From Longitalea arenae (GTDB taxonomy: Bacteria; Bacteroidota; Bacteroidia; Chitinophagales; Chitinophagaceae): DNA of 64,000 nucleotides. The stretch lies in NCBI RefSeq assembly GCF_016924755.1, contig NZ_JAFFJX010000008.1, positions 248,001 through 312,000 of the forward strand. Reading direction: 5' to 3'. The notes beneath the pieces were generated by a model that worked only from the letters and a program-made list of their open reading frames with translations, was not told where the DNA came from and ran no database searches. Within the stretch, counting starts at the first letter, position 1. Every line of letters begins with the position of its first letter. Of the stretch, positions 1 to 9,118 are shown in pieces. Both the position numbers and the translations under genes were made by a program.

Positions 1-963
1 GACCTGCAGGCCCGTATCCAGGTGGCGCTTTTCAATATCCTGGAGGAAGGCGATGTACAGATCCGCGGCTTCAAGCTGCGCATGCCGCTCGATATCCTCT
101 TCGTATTTACGGCCAACCCCGAAGACTATACCAATCGCGGTTCGATCGTAACACCGTTAAAGGACCGTATCGAAAGCCAGATCTTGACACACTATCCAAA
201 GACCATCGAAACGGCTCTTACCATTACGGAACAGGAAGCCGATATCCTGAAAGAACAGGATGCCAAAGTACAAATGAGCAGCCTGATCAAAAGACTGATA
301 GAACAAATTTCCTTTGAGGCCCGCGCCAGTGAGCTGGTTGATAAGAAAAGTGGTGTATCGGCCCGTTTGAGCATCTCCGCCTTTGAAAATGCCGTAAGCT
401 CAGCCGAACGGCGGGCGCTTATTAATAAAGAAAATGCCACACAGGTATGGATCAGCGATATGATCGGGCTTATACCTTCCATCACCGGTAAAATTGAACT
501 GGTGTATGAAGGCGAACAGGAAGGGCCTTACCAGGTAGCCATGAACCTGCTCGATAAAGCCATCCGCTCACAATTCATTCAATACTTTCCCAATCCGGAA
601 ACACTCAAGAAGAAACGCAATCAGCAGCAGGCGGAAGAAAATCCCTATCGTTCCATTTCATCCTGGTTCGACAAAGGCAATTCGCTGAACCTCTTATTCC
701 ATACGAAAGACGAGGAAAAGATCCAGCAATTGTACAAGGTGGATGGATTGCATGCGCTCGTAAAAAAGTATTTTAAACAGGCCAATGAAAAAGAAGCCGC
801 ATTACTAATGGAATTTGTGTTGCACGGACTGGCTGCTTTTTCCATGATCAGCAAAAAAATAATGGAAAGCCGCATCGAATTCAAAGACCTCATGGGGTCC
901 ATGCTGGGCAATGCCACTTCTTCGTACGGAGAAGAGGAGTTCGATAACGATGATTTTAATTAA
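1..963 (+). CDS. MoxR/ChlI-type AAA+ ATPase, 3' part
   Basis: The reading frame is open from the first base of the window, so the gene starts upstream; 320 residues are visible. The visible N-terminus (DLQARIQVALFNILEEGDVQ, then a beta-strand and FVFTANPEDY with TPLKDRI) matches the sensor-1 and arginine-finger part of magnesium-chelatase subunit I/MoxR-like AAA+ ATPases. The Walker A and B motifs must lie upstream of the window. The C-terminal two thirds is helical and charged. In Bacteroidota such proteins are often annotated as magnesium chelatase although no chlorophyll pathway exists; a chaperone-like role on an unknown partner is the usual assumption. No VWA partner gene follows within the window. 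Confidence 0.85.
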   Translation, partial: DLQARIQVALFNILEEGDVQIRGFKLRMPLDILFVFTANPEDYTNRGSIVTPLKDRIESQILTHYPKTIETALTITEQEADILKEQDAKVQMSSLIKRLIEQISFEARASELVDKKSGVSARLSISAFENAVSSAERRALINKENATQVWISDMIGLIPSITGKIELVYEGEQEGPYQVAMNLLDKAIRSQFIQYFPNPETLKKKRNQQQAEENPYRSISSWFDKGNSLNLLFHTKDEEKIQQLYKVDGLHALVKKYFKQANEKEAALLMEFVLHGLAAFSMISKKIMESRIEFKDLMGSMLGNATSSYGEEEFDNDDFN

Positions 964-1022
964 TTAGAAAGAGCTGTATGGTGCATCATTTCAGCCTGCA
1001 TTAGTAGTTGATAATGGCACCC

Positions 1023-1109
1023 GACAGGTCGATCCCAACTGTATCAAGACCTGTCAGCATCGCTTCCACACCTTGTTAATGTGGATCCAGGAGGCGAACC
1101 TGACAGGTC
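1023..1109. repeat. GACAGGTC palindromic repeat cluster
   Basis: The 171-base gap between the ATPase and the DUF2891 gene holds GACAGGTC at 1023-1030, its exact reverse complement GACCTGTC at 1048-1055, and GACAGGTC again at 1102-1109, just before the DUF2891 start. The first two can form an 8-bp stem with a 17-base loop. A related inverted pair lies inside the coding sequence at 36854-36915. Confidence 0.6.
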
Positions 1110-1134
1110 TTTGTTTTTTCATTATTTTCACGCC

Positions 1135-2232
1135 ATGAGATCACTACTGACTGTCCTTATTTCCCTTTGCCTGACCACCGCCAAAGCCCAGCCATCCCTC
1201 TATATCATTAATGCCGACAGCACCCGCATACAATTAACGCCGGAAGGCGCTGCTCACCTCGCCTCCCTGCCCCTCAAATGCATTTACCAGGAATATCCCA
1301 ATAAGACAGGCCATACCGCCAGTGGCGACAGCGACCAGGTACTTACGCCCAAACAACTGCATCCCACTTTCTATGGATGTTTCGACTGGCACAGCTGTGT
1401 ACATGGCTATTGGATGCTGGCGCGTTTACTGAAACAGTTTCCGGCCCTGCCGCAAAAAGCAGATATAGAAAAAGTATTCAACGAAAATATTACGGCCGAA
1501 AAGATCGCTACAGAAGTCGCTTATTTTAAAGCGCCATTGGCAAGATCGTGGGAGCGTACTTATGGCTGGGCCTGGTTACTCAGGCTCGATCAGGAACTGC
1601 TGCAATGGGATCATGCCAATGCACAGCAATGGCGCACCACCCTGCAACCGCTAACACAAACGATCGTTGCACTTTGGAAAGCTTATTTACCCAAACTCAC
1701 CTACCCCAATCGTACCGGCGTTCATCCCAACACGGCGTTCGGATTGGTATTTGCGCTGGATTATGCCCGCGCGGTTGGTGATACGGCATTTGAGCGGGCC
1801 ATTGTAAAAACAGCCAGCGGCGTGTACGGTAAAGATGAACAGGCGCCCATTCGCTGGGAACCCGACGGCTCAGATTTCCTGTCGCCCTCGCTGGAAGAAG
1901 TAGACCTGATGCGGCGGGTATTACCAGCCGCTGAATTTATGAGCTGGTTCAATAAATATATTCCCGCCAATGGCTTGCAAAATATCATGCAGATCCCTAT
2001 AGTAAGCGACCGCACCGATCTGCAGATCGTGCACCTGGATGGATTATGTTTTAGCCGCAGCTGGTGTTTGAAGGGATTAGTAACAGCCCTGCCGAAAACG
2101 GATAAACGCCGGCCGCAATTACTGAAAGCCGCCAACCGCTTATTAAGCAGCGCGCTGCCCCATGTAGCCAGCGGCCATTACGGTGGTGAACACTGGCTGG
2201 CCAGCTTTGCTGTATATGCGTTGGTGGAATGA
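1135..2232 (+). CDS. DUF2891 family exported protein
   Basis: The 365-residue protein begins at ATG 1135, chosen because MRSLLTVLISLCLTTAKAQ is a good Sec signal peptide; an in-frame start 54 bases upstream (GTG 1081) would place a hydrophilic leader before it. Family signatures are the FYGCFDWHSCVHGYW segment near residue 100 and GGEHWLASFAVYAL at the C-terminus, typical of DUF2891, an alpha-helical (alpha/alpha toroid-like) family without assigned activity. Location is predicted periplasmic. It converges tail-to-tail with murB with only three bases between the two stop codons, so neither gene has room for its own intrinsic terminator there. Confidence 0.88.
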   Translation: MRSLLTVLISLCLTTAKAQPSLYIINADSTRIQLTPEGAAHLASLPLKCIYQEYPNKTGHTASGDSDQVLTPKQLHPTFYGCFDWHSCVHGYWMLARLLKQFPALPQKADIEKVFNENITAEKIATEVAYFKAPLARSWERTYGWAWLLRLDQELLQWDHANAQQWRTTLQPLTQTIVALWKAYLPKLTYPNRTGVHPNTAFGLVFALDYARAVGDTAFERAIVKTASGVYGKDEQAPIRWEPDGSDFLSPSLEEVDLMRRVLPAAEFMSWFNKYIPANGLQNIMQIPIVSDRTDLQIVHLDGLCFSRSWCLKGLVTALPKTDKRRPQLLKAANRLLSSALPHVASGHYGGEHWLASFAVYALVE

Positions 2233-2235
2233 GGC

Positions 2236-3255
2236 CTACACCACATTCACTTCCCTTTCCAACCCTACCCCAAACTTCGCCTGAACGCTGCGCATTACGT
2301 CTTCGCTCAGGTCATAGATCTCTTTGCCGGAAGCGTTGCCATAGTTCACGAGCACGAGGGCCTGCTTTTCATGCACCCCCGCATCGCCGCGGCGATAACC
2401 TTTCCAACCCGCCTGTTCAATTAACCAGCCCGCAGCCAGTTTCACAGTGCCATCGGCATTGGGATAAGCTACGATGGCCGGATACACTTTTTTTAACTGC
2501 GCATATACATCGGCTTCAACAGATGGATTTTTAAAAAAACTGCCGGCATTGCCGATCTTTGCCGGATCGGGTAATTTGGAGCTGCGGATATTGATCACCG
2601 CCTGCGAAATAGCCTGGATGCTCAATTGTTGCACGCCCATCCGTTCCAGTTCCTGCTCAATAGCGCCATAACTGGTGTTGAAGCGTGGTTTCTTGTTTAA
2701 CCGGAAGGTTACATTCAGGATCACAAATTGATTGCGGTACTTTCTTTTGAAGACACTTTCGCGGTAGCCAAACGCACAGTCAGCCGCGCTGAATACCTGC
2801 TTTCGTTTATCATGTACATGCCAGGCTTCCAATTCAGCAAAAACCTCTTTGATCTCGACCCCATAAGCGCCAATATTCTGCATGGGGCTGGCCCCAACAC
2901 AGCCCGGTATCAGGGATAGATTCTCCACCCCTGCCCAATTATGCTGCAGGCAAAACTGTACGAATTTATGCCAGTTCTCTCCTGCCCCGGCCTTAACATA
3001 TACATGATCGGCGTCTTCCTGAACGATCTCCACCCCGGGAATATCGTTTTTCAGCACGAGACCATTTACATCCTCTTTAAAAAGAATATTACTGCCACCC
3101 CCTACAATCAGGGGCGCTTTTCCCGGTATGGGATTTTCTTCTATTAATTCACTCAGTTCGTCGAGGGAAGTAAAACTGGCAAAATGCCTGGCTATTGCGT
3201 CAATACCCAGTGTGTTGTATTGCCTAAGCGGAATATTTTGTTGAATTTGCGTCAT
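2236..3255 (-). CDS. murB: UDP-N-acetylenolpyruvoylglucosamine reductase (MurB)
   Basis: This FAD flavoenzyme reduces UDP-GlcNAc-enolpyruvate to UDP-MurNAc, the second committed step of peptidoglycan synthesis, in the cytoplasm. At 339 residues it has the length of type I (E. coli-like) MurB. Visible signatures: LGIDAIARHF near the N-terminus, the FAD-binding segment LIVGGGSNILF (about residues 49-59), PGCVGASPMQNIGAYGVEI, the catalytic-serine segment GNAGSFFKNP, and GWLIEQAGWKGYRRGDAGVH near the C-terminus. It is divergent from the SDR gene, 22 bases away. Confidence 0.96.
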   Translation of the reverse strand: MTQIQQNIPLRQYNTLGIDAIARHFASFTSLDELSELIEENPIPGKAPLIVGGGSNILFKEDVNGLVLKNDIPGVEIVQEDADHVYVKAGAGENWHKFVQFCLQHNWAGVENLSLIPGCVGASPMQNIGAYGVEIKEVFAELEAWHVHDKRKQVFSAADCAFGYRESVFKRKYRNQFVILNVTFRLNKKPRFNTSYGAIEQELERMGVQQLSIQAISQAVINIRSSKLPDPAKIGNAGSFFKNPSVEADVYAQLKKVYPAIVAYPNADGTVKLAAGWLIEQAGWKGYRRGDAGVHEKQALVLVNYGNASGKEIYDLSEDVMRSVQAKFGVGLEREVNVV

Positions 3256-3277
3256 CAGCAGGGCAAAATAACAAATT

Positions 3278-3949
3278 ATGCATCGAAAAACCGCCGTTGT
3301 ATTGGGCGCTACCGGTTTAATCGGTCAGCACCTGGTACAGGATCTGTTAGAAAACGAATTTTTCGTTAAAGTGAGGATTTTGGTTCGCAGACCCTTGACC
3401 CTTAAACATCCCAAAGCCGACGTTCAGGTGGTTGATTTTAACGATGAAAAAGACATTGCAGCCAGGATCGACATTGGCGATGTGATCTTTTGCTGCATCG
3501 GCACCACCCGCAAAAAAGTAAAAGGTAATAAAACAGCCTACCGCAAAGTTGATTATGATATTCCCATCATTACTGCCCGCCTGGGCGTTCAGCATGGATT
3601 TAACCAGTTCCTGATGGTCTCAGCCATTGGGGCCAATCCATTAGCTGCTAATTTTTACCTGCAATTAAAAGGATGTATTGAAGAAGATATTACCGCCCTG
3701 CCTTTTGAAAGCATTCATATTTTCCGGCCATCTGTCTTACTGGGAAAAAGGGATGAGTTCCGCCTGGGCGAAAAGATCAGCAAAGTGGTGATAAAAGCCA
3801 TTTCATTCCTGCTGATCGGCGGCTGGCGCAAATACAAACCCATTCACGCGGCCGAAGTAGCCAGCGCCATGGTAGCTGCCGCCAACAAAGAAGTGGCAGG
3901 TGTGCACCTGTATGAATACGATGAAATGATGAAATTGCAGGCATCGTGA
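3278..3949 (+). CDS. Atypical SDR / NAD(P)H-binding protein
   Basis: The 223-residue protein has an N-terminal Rossmann glycine-rich loop, GATGLIGQHLV (residues 10-20), and an RILVRRP segment as in the HTATIP2/TIP30-like atypical short-chain dehydrogenases. A YLQLK sequence about residue 127 fits the YxxxK active-site pattern, and SAIGA precedes it in the usual serine position. C-terminal FRPSVLLGKRDEFRLGEK is also characteristic of this group. The substrate cannot be read from the sequence. It is divergent from murB with only 22 bases between start codons. Confidence 0.88.
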   Translation: MHRKTAVVLGATGLIGQHLVQDLLENEFFVKVRILVRRPLTLKHPKADVQVVDFNDEKDIAARIDIGDVIFCCIGTTRKKVKGNKTAYRKVDYDIPIITARLGVQHGFNQFLMVSAIGANPLAANFYLQLKGCIEEDITALPFESIHIFRPSVLLGKRDEFRLGEKISKVVIKAISFLLIGGWRKYKPIHAAEVASAMVAAANKEVAGVHLYEYDEMMKLQAS

Positions 3950-4187
3950 TTATACCATTACCTGCTGCGATTTAATAGGACATTTACATTAACAAGCTGG
4001 TGATTTCAACATCACCCCTACAGCTTTCTGCAGCGACCGTCAATTATTTAAACACAACGTTGCTTTGAACTGAAATTGCCACTATATTGGCACGATATTT
4101 AATATATCGAATCCATAATGTCTTTAACCATTATACCTTATCGGTTATATATTAAATCATTTACCCTTTGAATTAACATTTACAATT

Positions 4188-4892
4188 ATGAAACATTCGT
4201 ACCTGCGATCATCCATGGTCGCTATGTCGGCAACACTTCTTTTTGCCTGTCAGAAAGATATGTCGAACCAGAACAGATCAGCATTAAGCAGTTTAGAATC
4301 TTCATCCCGTTCATTCTCCATGGCCTCAACCTGTGGCCAGTTCAGAACACAAACCCAGGGCGGCTGGGGATCTACCCCCTCTGGCAATAATCCCGGTGCT
4401 TACTTACATACGCATTTCAAGGAAGTATTTGGTGACCAATTGACCGTAGGCTGCTATCCAAACAATTTAATTACCTTAAGCTCGGCACAAGCCGTAACTG
4501 ACCTCTTGCCTACCGGCGGCAAGGCTTCTGCATTAACAGCTAACTATGCCGATCCTGTATCGCTCAACAATGTATTGGTTGGACAGGTAGTCGCCCTGAA
4601 ATTGTCAGTCAGTTTCGATGAATATGATCCCAACTTTGGGGAGGCTTCAGAAGTATTGCTGGGTGAAATGATCATCGGCAGCGGCCCCTTCGAAGGCATG
4701 TCAGTATATGGCTTTCTGAATATTGCCGAGCGCGTTTTAGGTGGCTGTGAAACTGGCTATACACCACAACAGGTTAATGAAACAGCATCTTCCATTAACC
4801 AGAATTATGTGGATGGAAAATCCAATAACGGTTTCCTCTTATGCCCTGATAATAACGGCGGCGGAGATCCCGGCGGCATACAACCAGGATAA
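4188..4892 (+). CDS. Small lipoprotein of unknown function
   Basis: The 234-residue protein starts MKHSYLRSSMVAMSATLLFAC, a lipoprotein signal with lipobox LFAC (Cys about 21), so it is probably anchored in the outer membrane. The mature part is Ser/Gly/Asn rich and contains a repeated-strand-like core (VALKLSVSFDEYDPNFG; LGEMIIGSGPFEGMSVYGFL). It ends in a flexible tail GGGDPGGIQPG. I do not recognise the family. It stands alone, with a clear terminator about 60 bases downstream. The 238 bases upstream are AT-rich and hold no other gene. Confidence 0.78.
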   Translation: MKHSYLRSSMVAMSATLLFACQKDMSNQNRSALSSLESSSRSFSMASTCGQFRTQTQGGWGSTPSGNNPGAYLHTHFKEVFGDQLTVGCYPNNLITLSSAQAVTDLLPTGGKASALTANYADPVSLNNVLVGQVVALKLSVSFDEYDPNFGEASEVLLGEMIIGSGPFEGMSVYGFLNIAERVLGGCETGYTPQQVNETASSINQNYVDGKSNNGFLLCPDNNGGGDPGGIQPG

Positions 4893-4952
4893 TAGATCAA
4901 TGTGCTAATTAGCTGATTAGCCAATGTGCTAATGCATTGATACCATAATAGC

Positions 4953-4987
4953 AAACTCATGCTGCGCAAGTAGCATGAGTTTTTTTA
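4953..4987 (+). terminator. Rho-independent terminator
   Basis: An 11-bp stem (AAACTCATGCT / AGCATGAGTTT) with an 8-base loop runs directly into a T tract, 60 bases after the lipoprotein stop codon. Confidence 0.85.
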
Positions 4988-5077
4988 TTATCTCATCAGG
5001 TTCATGAACATGTGTTTGTCATTTCATTAGCACATCAGCAAATTAGCACTGTCCCGCTTTGCGGGATCAGCAAATTG

Positions 5078-7558
5078 CTACACTGCGTCCACGTCAGCGA
5101 TCACTACCACGCTTCTGAACCTTTTATCGTTGTGCATGATAGCCACCTGCTCCTGGATAAAGCGTTTGCAACGCTGGATCAACTCTCCATCTTTCGGCAG
5201 TTTGATCAGCAATTCCATCAGGAACTGGTTTCGTACGCGGTTTACCACGGGTTCTGCCGGACCAACCAGGTATTTGCCAAAATCGCCCTGTAAAGAGAAA
5301 CTCATTAATTGCGCGGCGGCTTCAGCCACCTCTTTTACCTTATGCTTGAACGTAAGTTGGATGAGGCGTGAAAAAGGCGGGTAAAAAAACATCCTGCGCC
5401 CTTCTATTTCCTGTTGATAGAACAATCCATAATCATGCTGTTGTACAAAATAAAGCACCGGGTGCTGGGTATTTGACACCTGGATAAATACCCTGCCCTG
5501 CTTATCCTTGCGCCCTGCGCGCCCGCTCACCTGCTCCATCAGCTGAAAAGCGCGTTCATTGACCCTGAAATCGGCAAAGCTTAATAAACTGTCGGCATCG
5601 AGAATGCCAACGAGGTCAACGTTTTCAAAATCGAGTCCCTTCACCACCATTTGCGTGCCTACCAGTATATCCAGGCGGTTCTGTTCAAATTGTTGTATCA
5701 GGTTATCATGCGCTGTTTTGCCCCGCACACTATCGATATCCATACGGGCAATACGGCCCTGCGGAAACATTTCTTCCAGCTGCTCTTCGATCCGTTCTGT
5801 ACCGAAATTCCGCTGGGCGAATTTATCGCTGCCGCAAGCCATACAACTATGCACCGGCGGGTATACAGTGCCGCAATAATGACAATGCAGCTTATGCGTA
5901 TTCTTATGAAAGGTCAATGTAACATCGCAATATTTGCAATGCGGGATCCAGCCGCAAACCTGGCAAACCTGGTAGGGCGAATAACCGCGGCGGTTCTGGA
6001 AGAGGATCACCTGTTTGCCCTGCGCCAGCGACTGGTCAATGGCTGCTTTTAACGGAGGCGTAATGATGATCTTGTTCTTATCGGCCCCGTACATTTTTTT
6101 GGTATCGATGATGTCGATCACCGGCAACTGTACGCCGCCGAAGCGCTCACCCAGTATGGCCAGACCATATTTTTGCGACTGGGCATTGAAGTAACTTTCT
6201 ACGGAAGGCGTGGCACTGCCCAGCAAAACGTTTGCATTAAATAAAGAAGCATAATAAATAGCACCATCGCGGGCATGGTAGCGCGGCGCAGGATCCTGCT
6301 GTTTATAAGAGGTGTCGTGTTCTTCATCCACCACGATAAGCCCGAGGTCGGTAAAAGGCAGAAAGATCGCTGAGCGCGCACCCAGCACCACTTTCAGCTC
6401 ACCGGTCTTCACCTTGTTCCAGATCTCTACCCGTTCATTCTGATTGAATTTACTATGATAAATGCCGATATAACCACCAAAGTGTTTTTGCAGGCGCCGA
6501 ATGACCTGCGAGGTAAGGGCGATCTCCGGCAAGAGGTACAAAACCTGTTTACCCTGCCTGATGTAGCGCTCAATGACTTTGATATAGACCTGGGTTTTGC
6601 CGCTGGCGGTGATCCCATGCAGCAGGCATACCTGTTTACTCACCAGTTGTTCTGATATGGCGTCGAAAGCCCGTTGCTGGGCAGGCGTTAATTCAAAATC
6701 GATCTGGATATTACGCGGCAAATATTGCAACCGGTCAACCTGCCGTTTTTCAAGCCAGAGAATGTTTTTGTCGACCAATCCTTTTAACTGTGCATCAGAA
6801 GCGCCGCTCTTTTTCAGCAGCTCGGGTTTGGTGACCTCGCCCTGGGTTTTTACCAGGTGCAGATAACTGAGCAAGAGCTCAAGCTGCTTTTCGGCGCGCT
6901 GCAGTTTTTTATCATCGTTTAATAAAGAAGCCAGGGCTTCTTCATTGTCGTATTTGGCGTTTAAGAGCACAAAGGTCTCTTTTTTGGGCGACCAGGTCTC
7001 TTTCAGGGCCTCCCATACAAAACATACCTTTTTTTCGATCAGCCTTTTGATCACAGGATATACCCGGTGCGAATCGAGCAGCTGTTGCACCTCACCGAGC
7101 TTTAATTCTTTTTTAAGTAAAAGGGCTTCCCCTACCAGGTATTCATCATGATCGAGGGTAGAAAAATTATCGCCGAACTCTTCATTGAACACCAGCACCG
7201 TTTCGCTGCTTAGTTTAAAATGGGCAGGTAAGGCTGCAGCCATTACTTCACCTTCGCTGCACATATAGTAGCGCGCGATCCACTCCCATAATTTCAATTG
7301 TTGCGGAAAAATGACAGGCTCTGTATCAAGGATGTTGAGGATATCCTTTGCTTCAAAAGCCTCCGGCTTTTCGCTATGAAGGCGTTTGACCACCCCTGCA
7401 TATTTCTTGTTCTTACCCAGGACCACCTCTACGCGAACGCCCGGTTTTATTTGATCACGCAGCGATTCGGGCACCGACCAGGTATAATTCTTGGGCAAGG
7501 CCAGGGGAATAATTACTTCTGCAAACAAAACGGGATTACTCAATATGCTTATTTTCAA
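5078..7558 (-). CDS. priA: Primosomal protein N' (replication restart helicase PriA)
   Basis: The 826-residue superfamily 2 helicase restarts stalled replication forks. Signatures in order: the N-terminal DNA-binding region beginning AEVIIPLALPKNYTW; Walker A GITASGKTQVY; the DEEHD Walker B box; the zinc-binding insertion with paired cysteines (CQVCGWIPHCKYC, CHYCGTVYPPVHSCMACG); and GTERIEEQLEEMFP followed by helicase motifs V-VI (GTQMVVKGLDF, VSGRAGR). The only plausible start at the conserved N-terminus is TTG at 7558; no ATG or GTG occurs in frame nearby upstream. The start lies about 30 bases from a heptad repeat array, so its promoter must sit within or beyond the repeats. Confidence 0.95.
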   Translation of the reverse strand: MKISILSNPVLFAEVIIPLALPKNYTWSVPESLRDQIKPGVRVEVVLGKNKKYAGVVKRLHSEKPEAFEAKDILNILDTEPVIFPQQLKLWEWIARYYMCSEGEVMAAALPAHFKLSSETVLVFNEEFGDNFSTLDHDEYLVGEALLLKKELKLGEVQQLLDSHRVYPVIKRLIEKKVCFVWEALKETWSPKKETFVLLNAKYDNEEALASLLNDDKKLQRAEKQLELLLSYLHLVKTQGEVTKPELLKKSGASDAQLKGLVDKNILWLEKRQVDRLQYLPRNIQIDFELTPAQQRAFDAISEQLVSKQVCLLHGITASGKTQVYIKVIERYIRQGKQVLYLLPEIALTSQVIRRLQKHFGGYIGIYHSKFNQNERVEIWNKVKTGELKVVLGARSAIFLPFTDLGLIVVDEEHDTSYKQQDPAPRYHARDGAIYYASLFNANVLLGSATPSVESYFNAQSQKYGLAILGERFGGVQLPVIDIIDTKKMYGADKNKIIITPPLKAAIDQSLAQGKQVILFQNRRGYSPYQVCQVCGWIPHCKYCDVTLTFHKNTHKLHCHYCGTVYPPVHSCMACGSDKFAQRNFGTERIEEQLEEMFPQGRIARMDIDSVRGKTAHDNLIQQFEQNRLDILVGTQMVVKGLDFENVDLVGILDADSLLSFADFRVNERAFQLMEQVSGRAGRKDKQGRVFIQVSNTQHPVLYFVQQHDYGLFYQQEIEGRRMFFYPPFSRLIQLTFKHKVKEVAEAAAQLMSFSLQGDFGKYLVGPAEPVVNRVRNQFLMELLIKLPKDGELIQRCKRFIQEQVAIMHNDKRFRSVVVIADVDAV

Positions 7559-7589
7559 TGCACAAGATACGGAATTACGGCCGGTTAGC

Positions 7590-7850
7590 GGATGCCAGTT
7601 GCCAGTTACCGGTTACCGGTTGCCGGTTACCGGTTACCGGTTGCCGGGAATGCAGTTACAGGTTACATGTTACAGGGGTTGTTACCGGTTACCAGTTACC
7701 AGTTGCCAGTTACCGGTTACCAGTTGCCGGTTACCAGTTACCGGTTGCCGGGAATGCAGTTACAGGTTACAGGTTTCAGGGGTTGTTACCGGTTACCAGT
7801 TACCAGTTGCCGGTTGCCAGTTACCAGTTGCCGGTCACCGGCCATCGCTA
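7590..7850. repeat. TTACCGG/TTACCAG heptad array
   Basis: Tandem 7-base units alternate among TTACCGG, TTACCAG, TTGCCGG and TTGCCAG, interrupted twice by the same non-heptad block (GGGAATGCAG ... CAGGGGTTG). This gives a higher-order repeat of 104 bases (copies at 7641 and 7745). All three forward frames are open across the array, so the apparent proteins here are repeat artefacts. Related heptads recur near 11194-11260, 14716-14840 and inside the gene at 46221-48695. Confidence 0.9.
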
Positions 7851-7864
7851 CGGCTCTACCAGCC

Positions 7865-8248
7865 ACTTCACATTAGCCACCTAGCCATTTACCTCCTCAG
7901 ACTTACCTTATTCGCCATTTACCACTCGCCACTAACCCTATTAGCCATTTCTCACCTCCCCACTAGCCTACTAACCATTTACCACTTACAACTAACCCTA
8001 TTATCCATTACTACTTCGCACTAACCCTAATAGCCATTTATCATTCGCCACCAGCCCCACTAGCCTACAAGCCACTTACCACTCGCCACTACCCCTATTA
8101 GCCATTACCACTTCGCACTAACCCTACTAGCCATTTATCATTCGCCACCAGCCCCACTAGCCTACAAGCCACCTACCACTTGCCACTAACCCTATTAGCC
8201 ATTTACCACTTGCCATTAGCACTGCGAGCCACTTACCACCTCCCATTA
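7865..8248. repeat. Degenerate AGCCATTTACCACT-type array
   Basis: The rest of the priA-plsC gap is filled with short degenerate units such as AGCCATTTACCAC, CGCCACTAACCC and TATTAGCC. A longer unit of about 97 bases is duplicated, with copies beginning near 8013 and 8110. The last unit (CATTAGCC) contains the plsC stop codon at 8246-8248, so the array runs right up to the gene end. No credible gene lies in it. Confidence 0.8.
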
Positions 8249-8998
8249 GCCTTCAGTAATCCAGCCAGCCTTGTATTCGCGCAGCTTCTGCTCCATGAGC
8301 GCCGCTACCTGCTGCTTAAGCGCTTCCAGGTCTTTTACTGTTAGTCCGGCTACGGGTATCTCTTTTAAAAAAACGGTGCGCGAACAACCGGGGTTTAAAC
8401 TGAAAACAGAGCTATAATGCATGCGGTGCCAGCTATCTAAAAACAACAATGGCTTTATGGGCGTTTGCGTTTCTATGGCAATGCGAAAAGCACCGTCGTA
8501 AAATTCTTTCAGGGGTTTGCCGGTCTCATTAAAAGTGCCTTCCGGAAAAATAAAAATGGAAATGCCTTTCCGTATTACCGATTTCAGAATACGTACACTG
8601 TTGGCGCGGTGGGCGGCACTGCTTCTGTCGACCGTCACCACGGTATTGCGATAGATAAAGCCGAACAGCGGAACTTTCGATACTTCCACTTTGCCCAAGA
8701 CCCGCAGTTTTTGCCGGAGGGTTTTTACAATGATGGGCGCATCGAGGTAGGAAATATGATTGGCGACAAAAATGTATTGTTTGCTCTTATCGTGGGGCGA
8801 CTCATAAAAATTGCGATGCCGGATGCCCACCAAAAAGAACCAGACATCGGCCCAATAACTGCATAAGCGGTAAATAAAATTGCCCCCTTTCACTTTACCA
8901 AAGAAAGACGCTACCACTACCGGCGGGATCACCAACAGCATAAAAAGGACAAATATTACCAATGCGTATATACAGTAGAAGAATCGCAGCAACTTCAT
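8246..8998 (-). CDS. plsC: 1-acyl-sn-glycerol-3-phosphate acyltransferase
   Basis: The 250-residue protein transfers an acyl chain to lysophosphatidic acid to give phosphatidic acid in membrane lipid synthesis. An N-terminal hydrophobic anchor (about residues 8-33) precedes the PlsC domain. The catalytic NHISYLD box (NHx4D; His81, Asp86) is intact, as is the FPEGTF substrate-binding block near residue 150. Length is usual for the family. Lysophospholipid or ornithine-lipid acyltransferases share these motifs, so the acceptor is inferred. It is flanked by repeats on its 3' side. Confidence 0.9.
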   Translation of the reverse strand: MKLLRFFYCIYALVIFVLFMLLVIPPVVVASFFGKVKGGNFIYRLCSYWADVWFFLVGIRHRNFYESPHDKSKQYIFVANHISYLDAPIIVKTLRQKLRVLGKVEVSKVPLFGFIYRNTVVTVDRSSAAHRANSVRILKSVIRKGISIFIFPEGTFNETGKPLKEFYDGAFRIAIETQTPIKPLLFLDSWHRMHYSSVFSLNPGCSRTVFLKEIPVAGLTVKDLEALKQQVAALMEQKLREYKAGWITEG

Positions 8999-9118
8999 GC
9001 GTGAATTAAATAGGATGACGGATAATTAAGGAAGTAAAGTACTACATATAAAATGATTATTCGGCCAGTGGCTTAATTATTAAAAAAGTATTGAGCCAGA
9101 TCAATTTAACAGGCGAAC

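Noticed and set aside
7491-8024. Long open frames (up to 177 codons) in all three forward frames
   Set aside because: They are translations of the heptad and degenerate arrays. A period of 7 without stop codons opens every frame, and the peptides are LPVTGYQ-like repeats.
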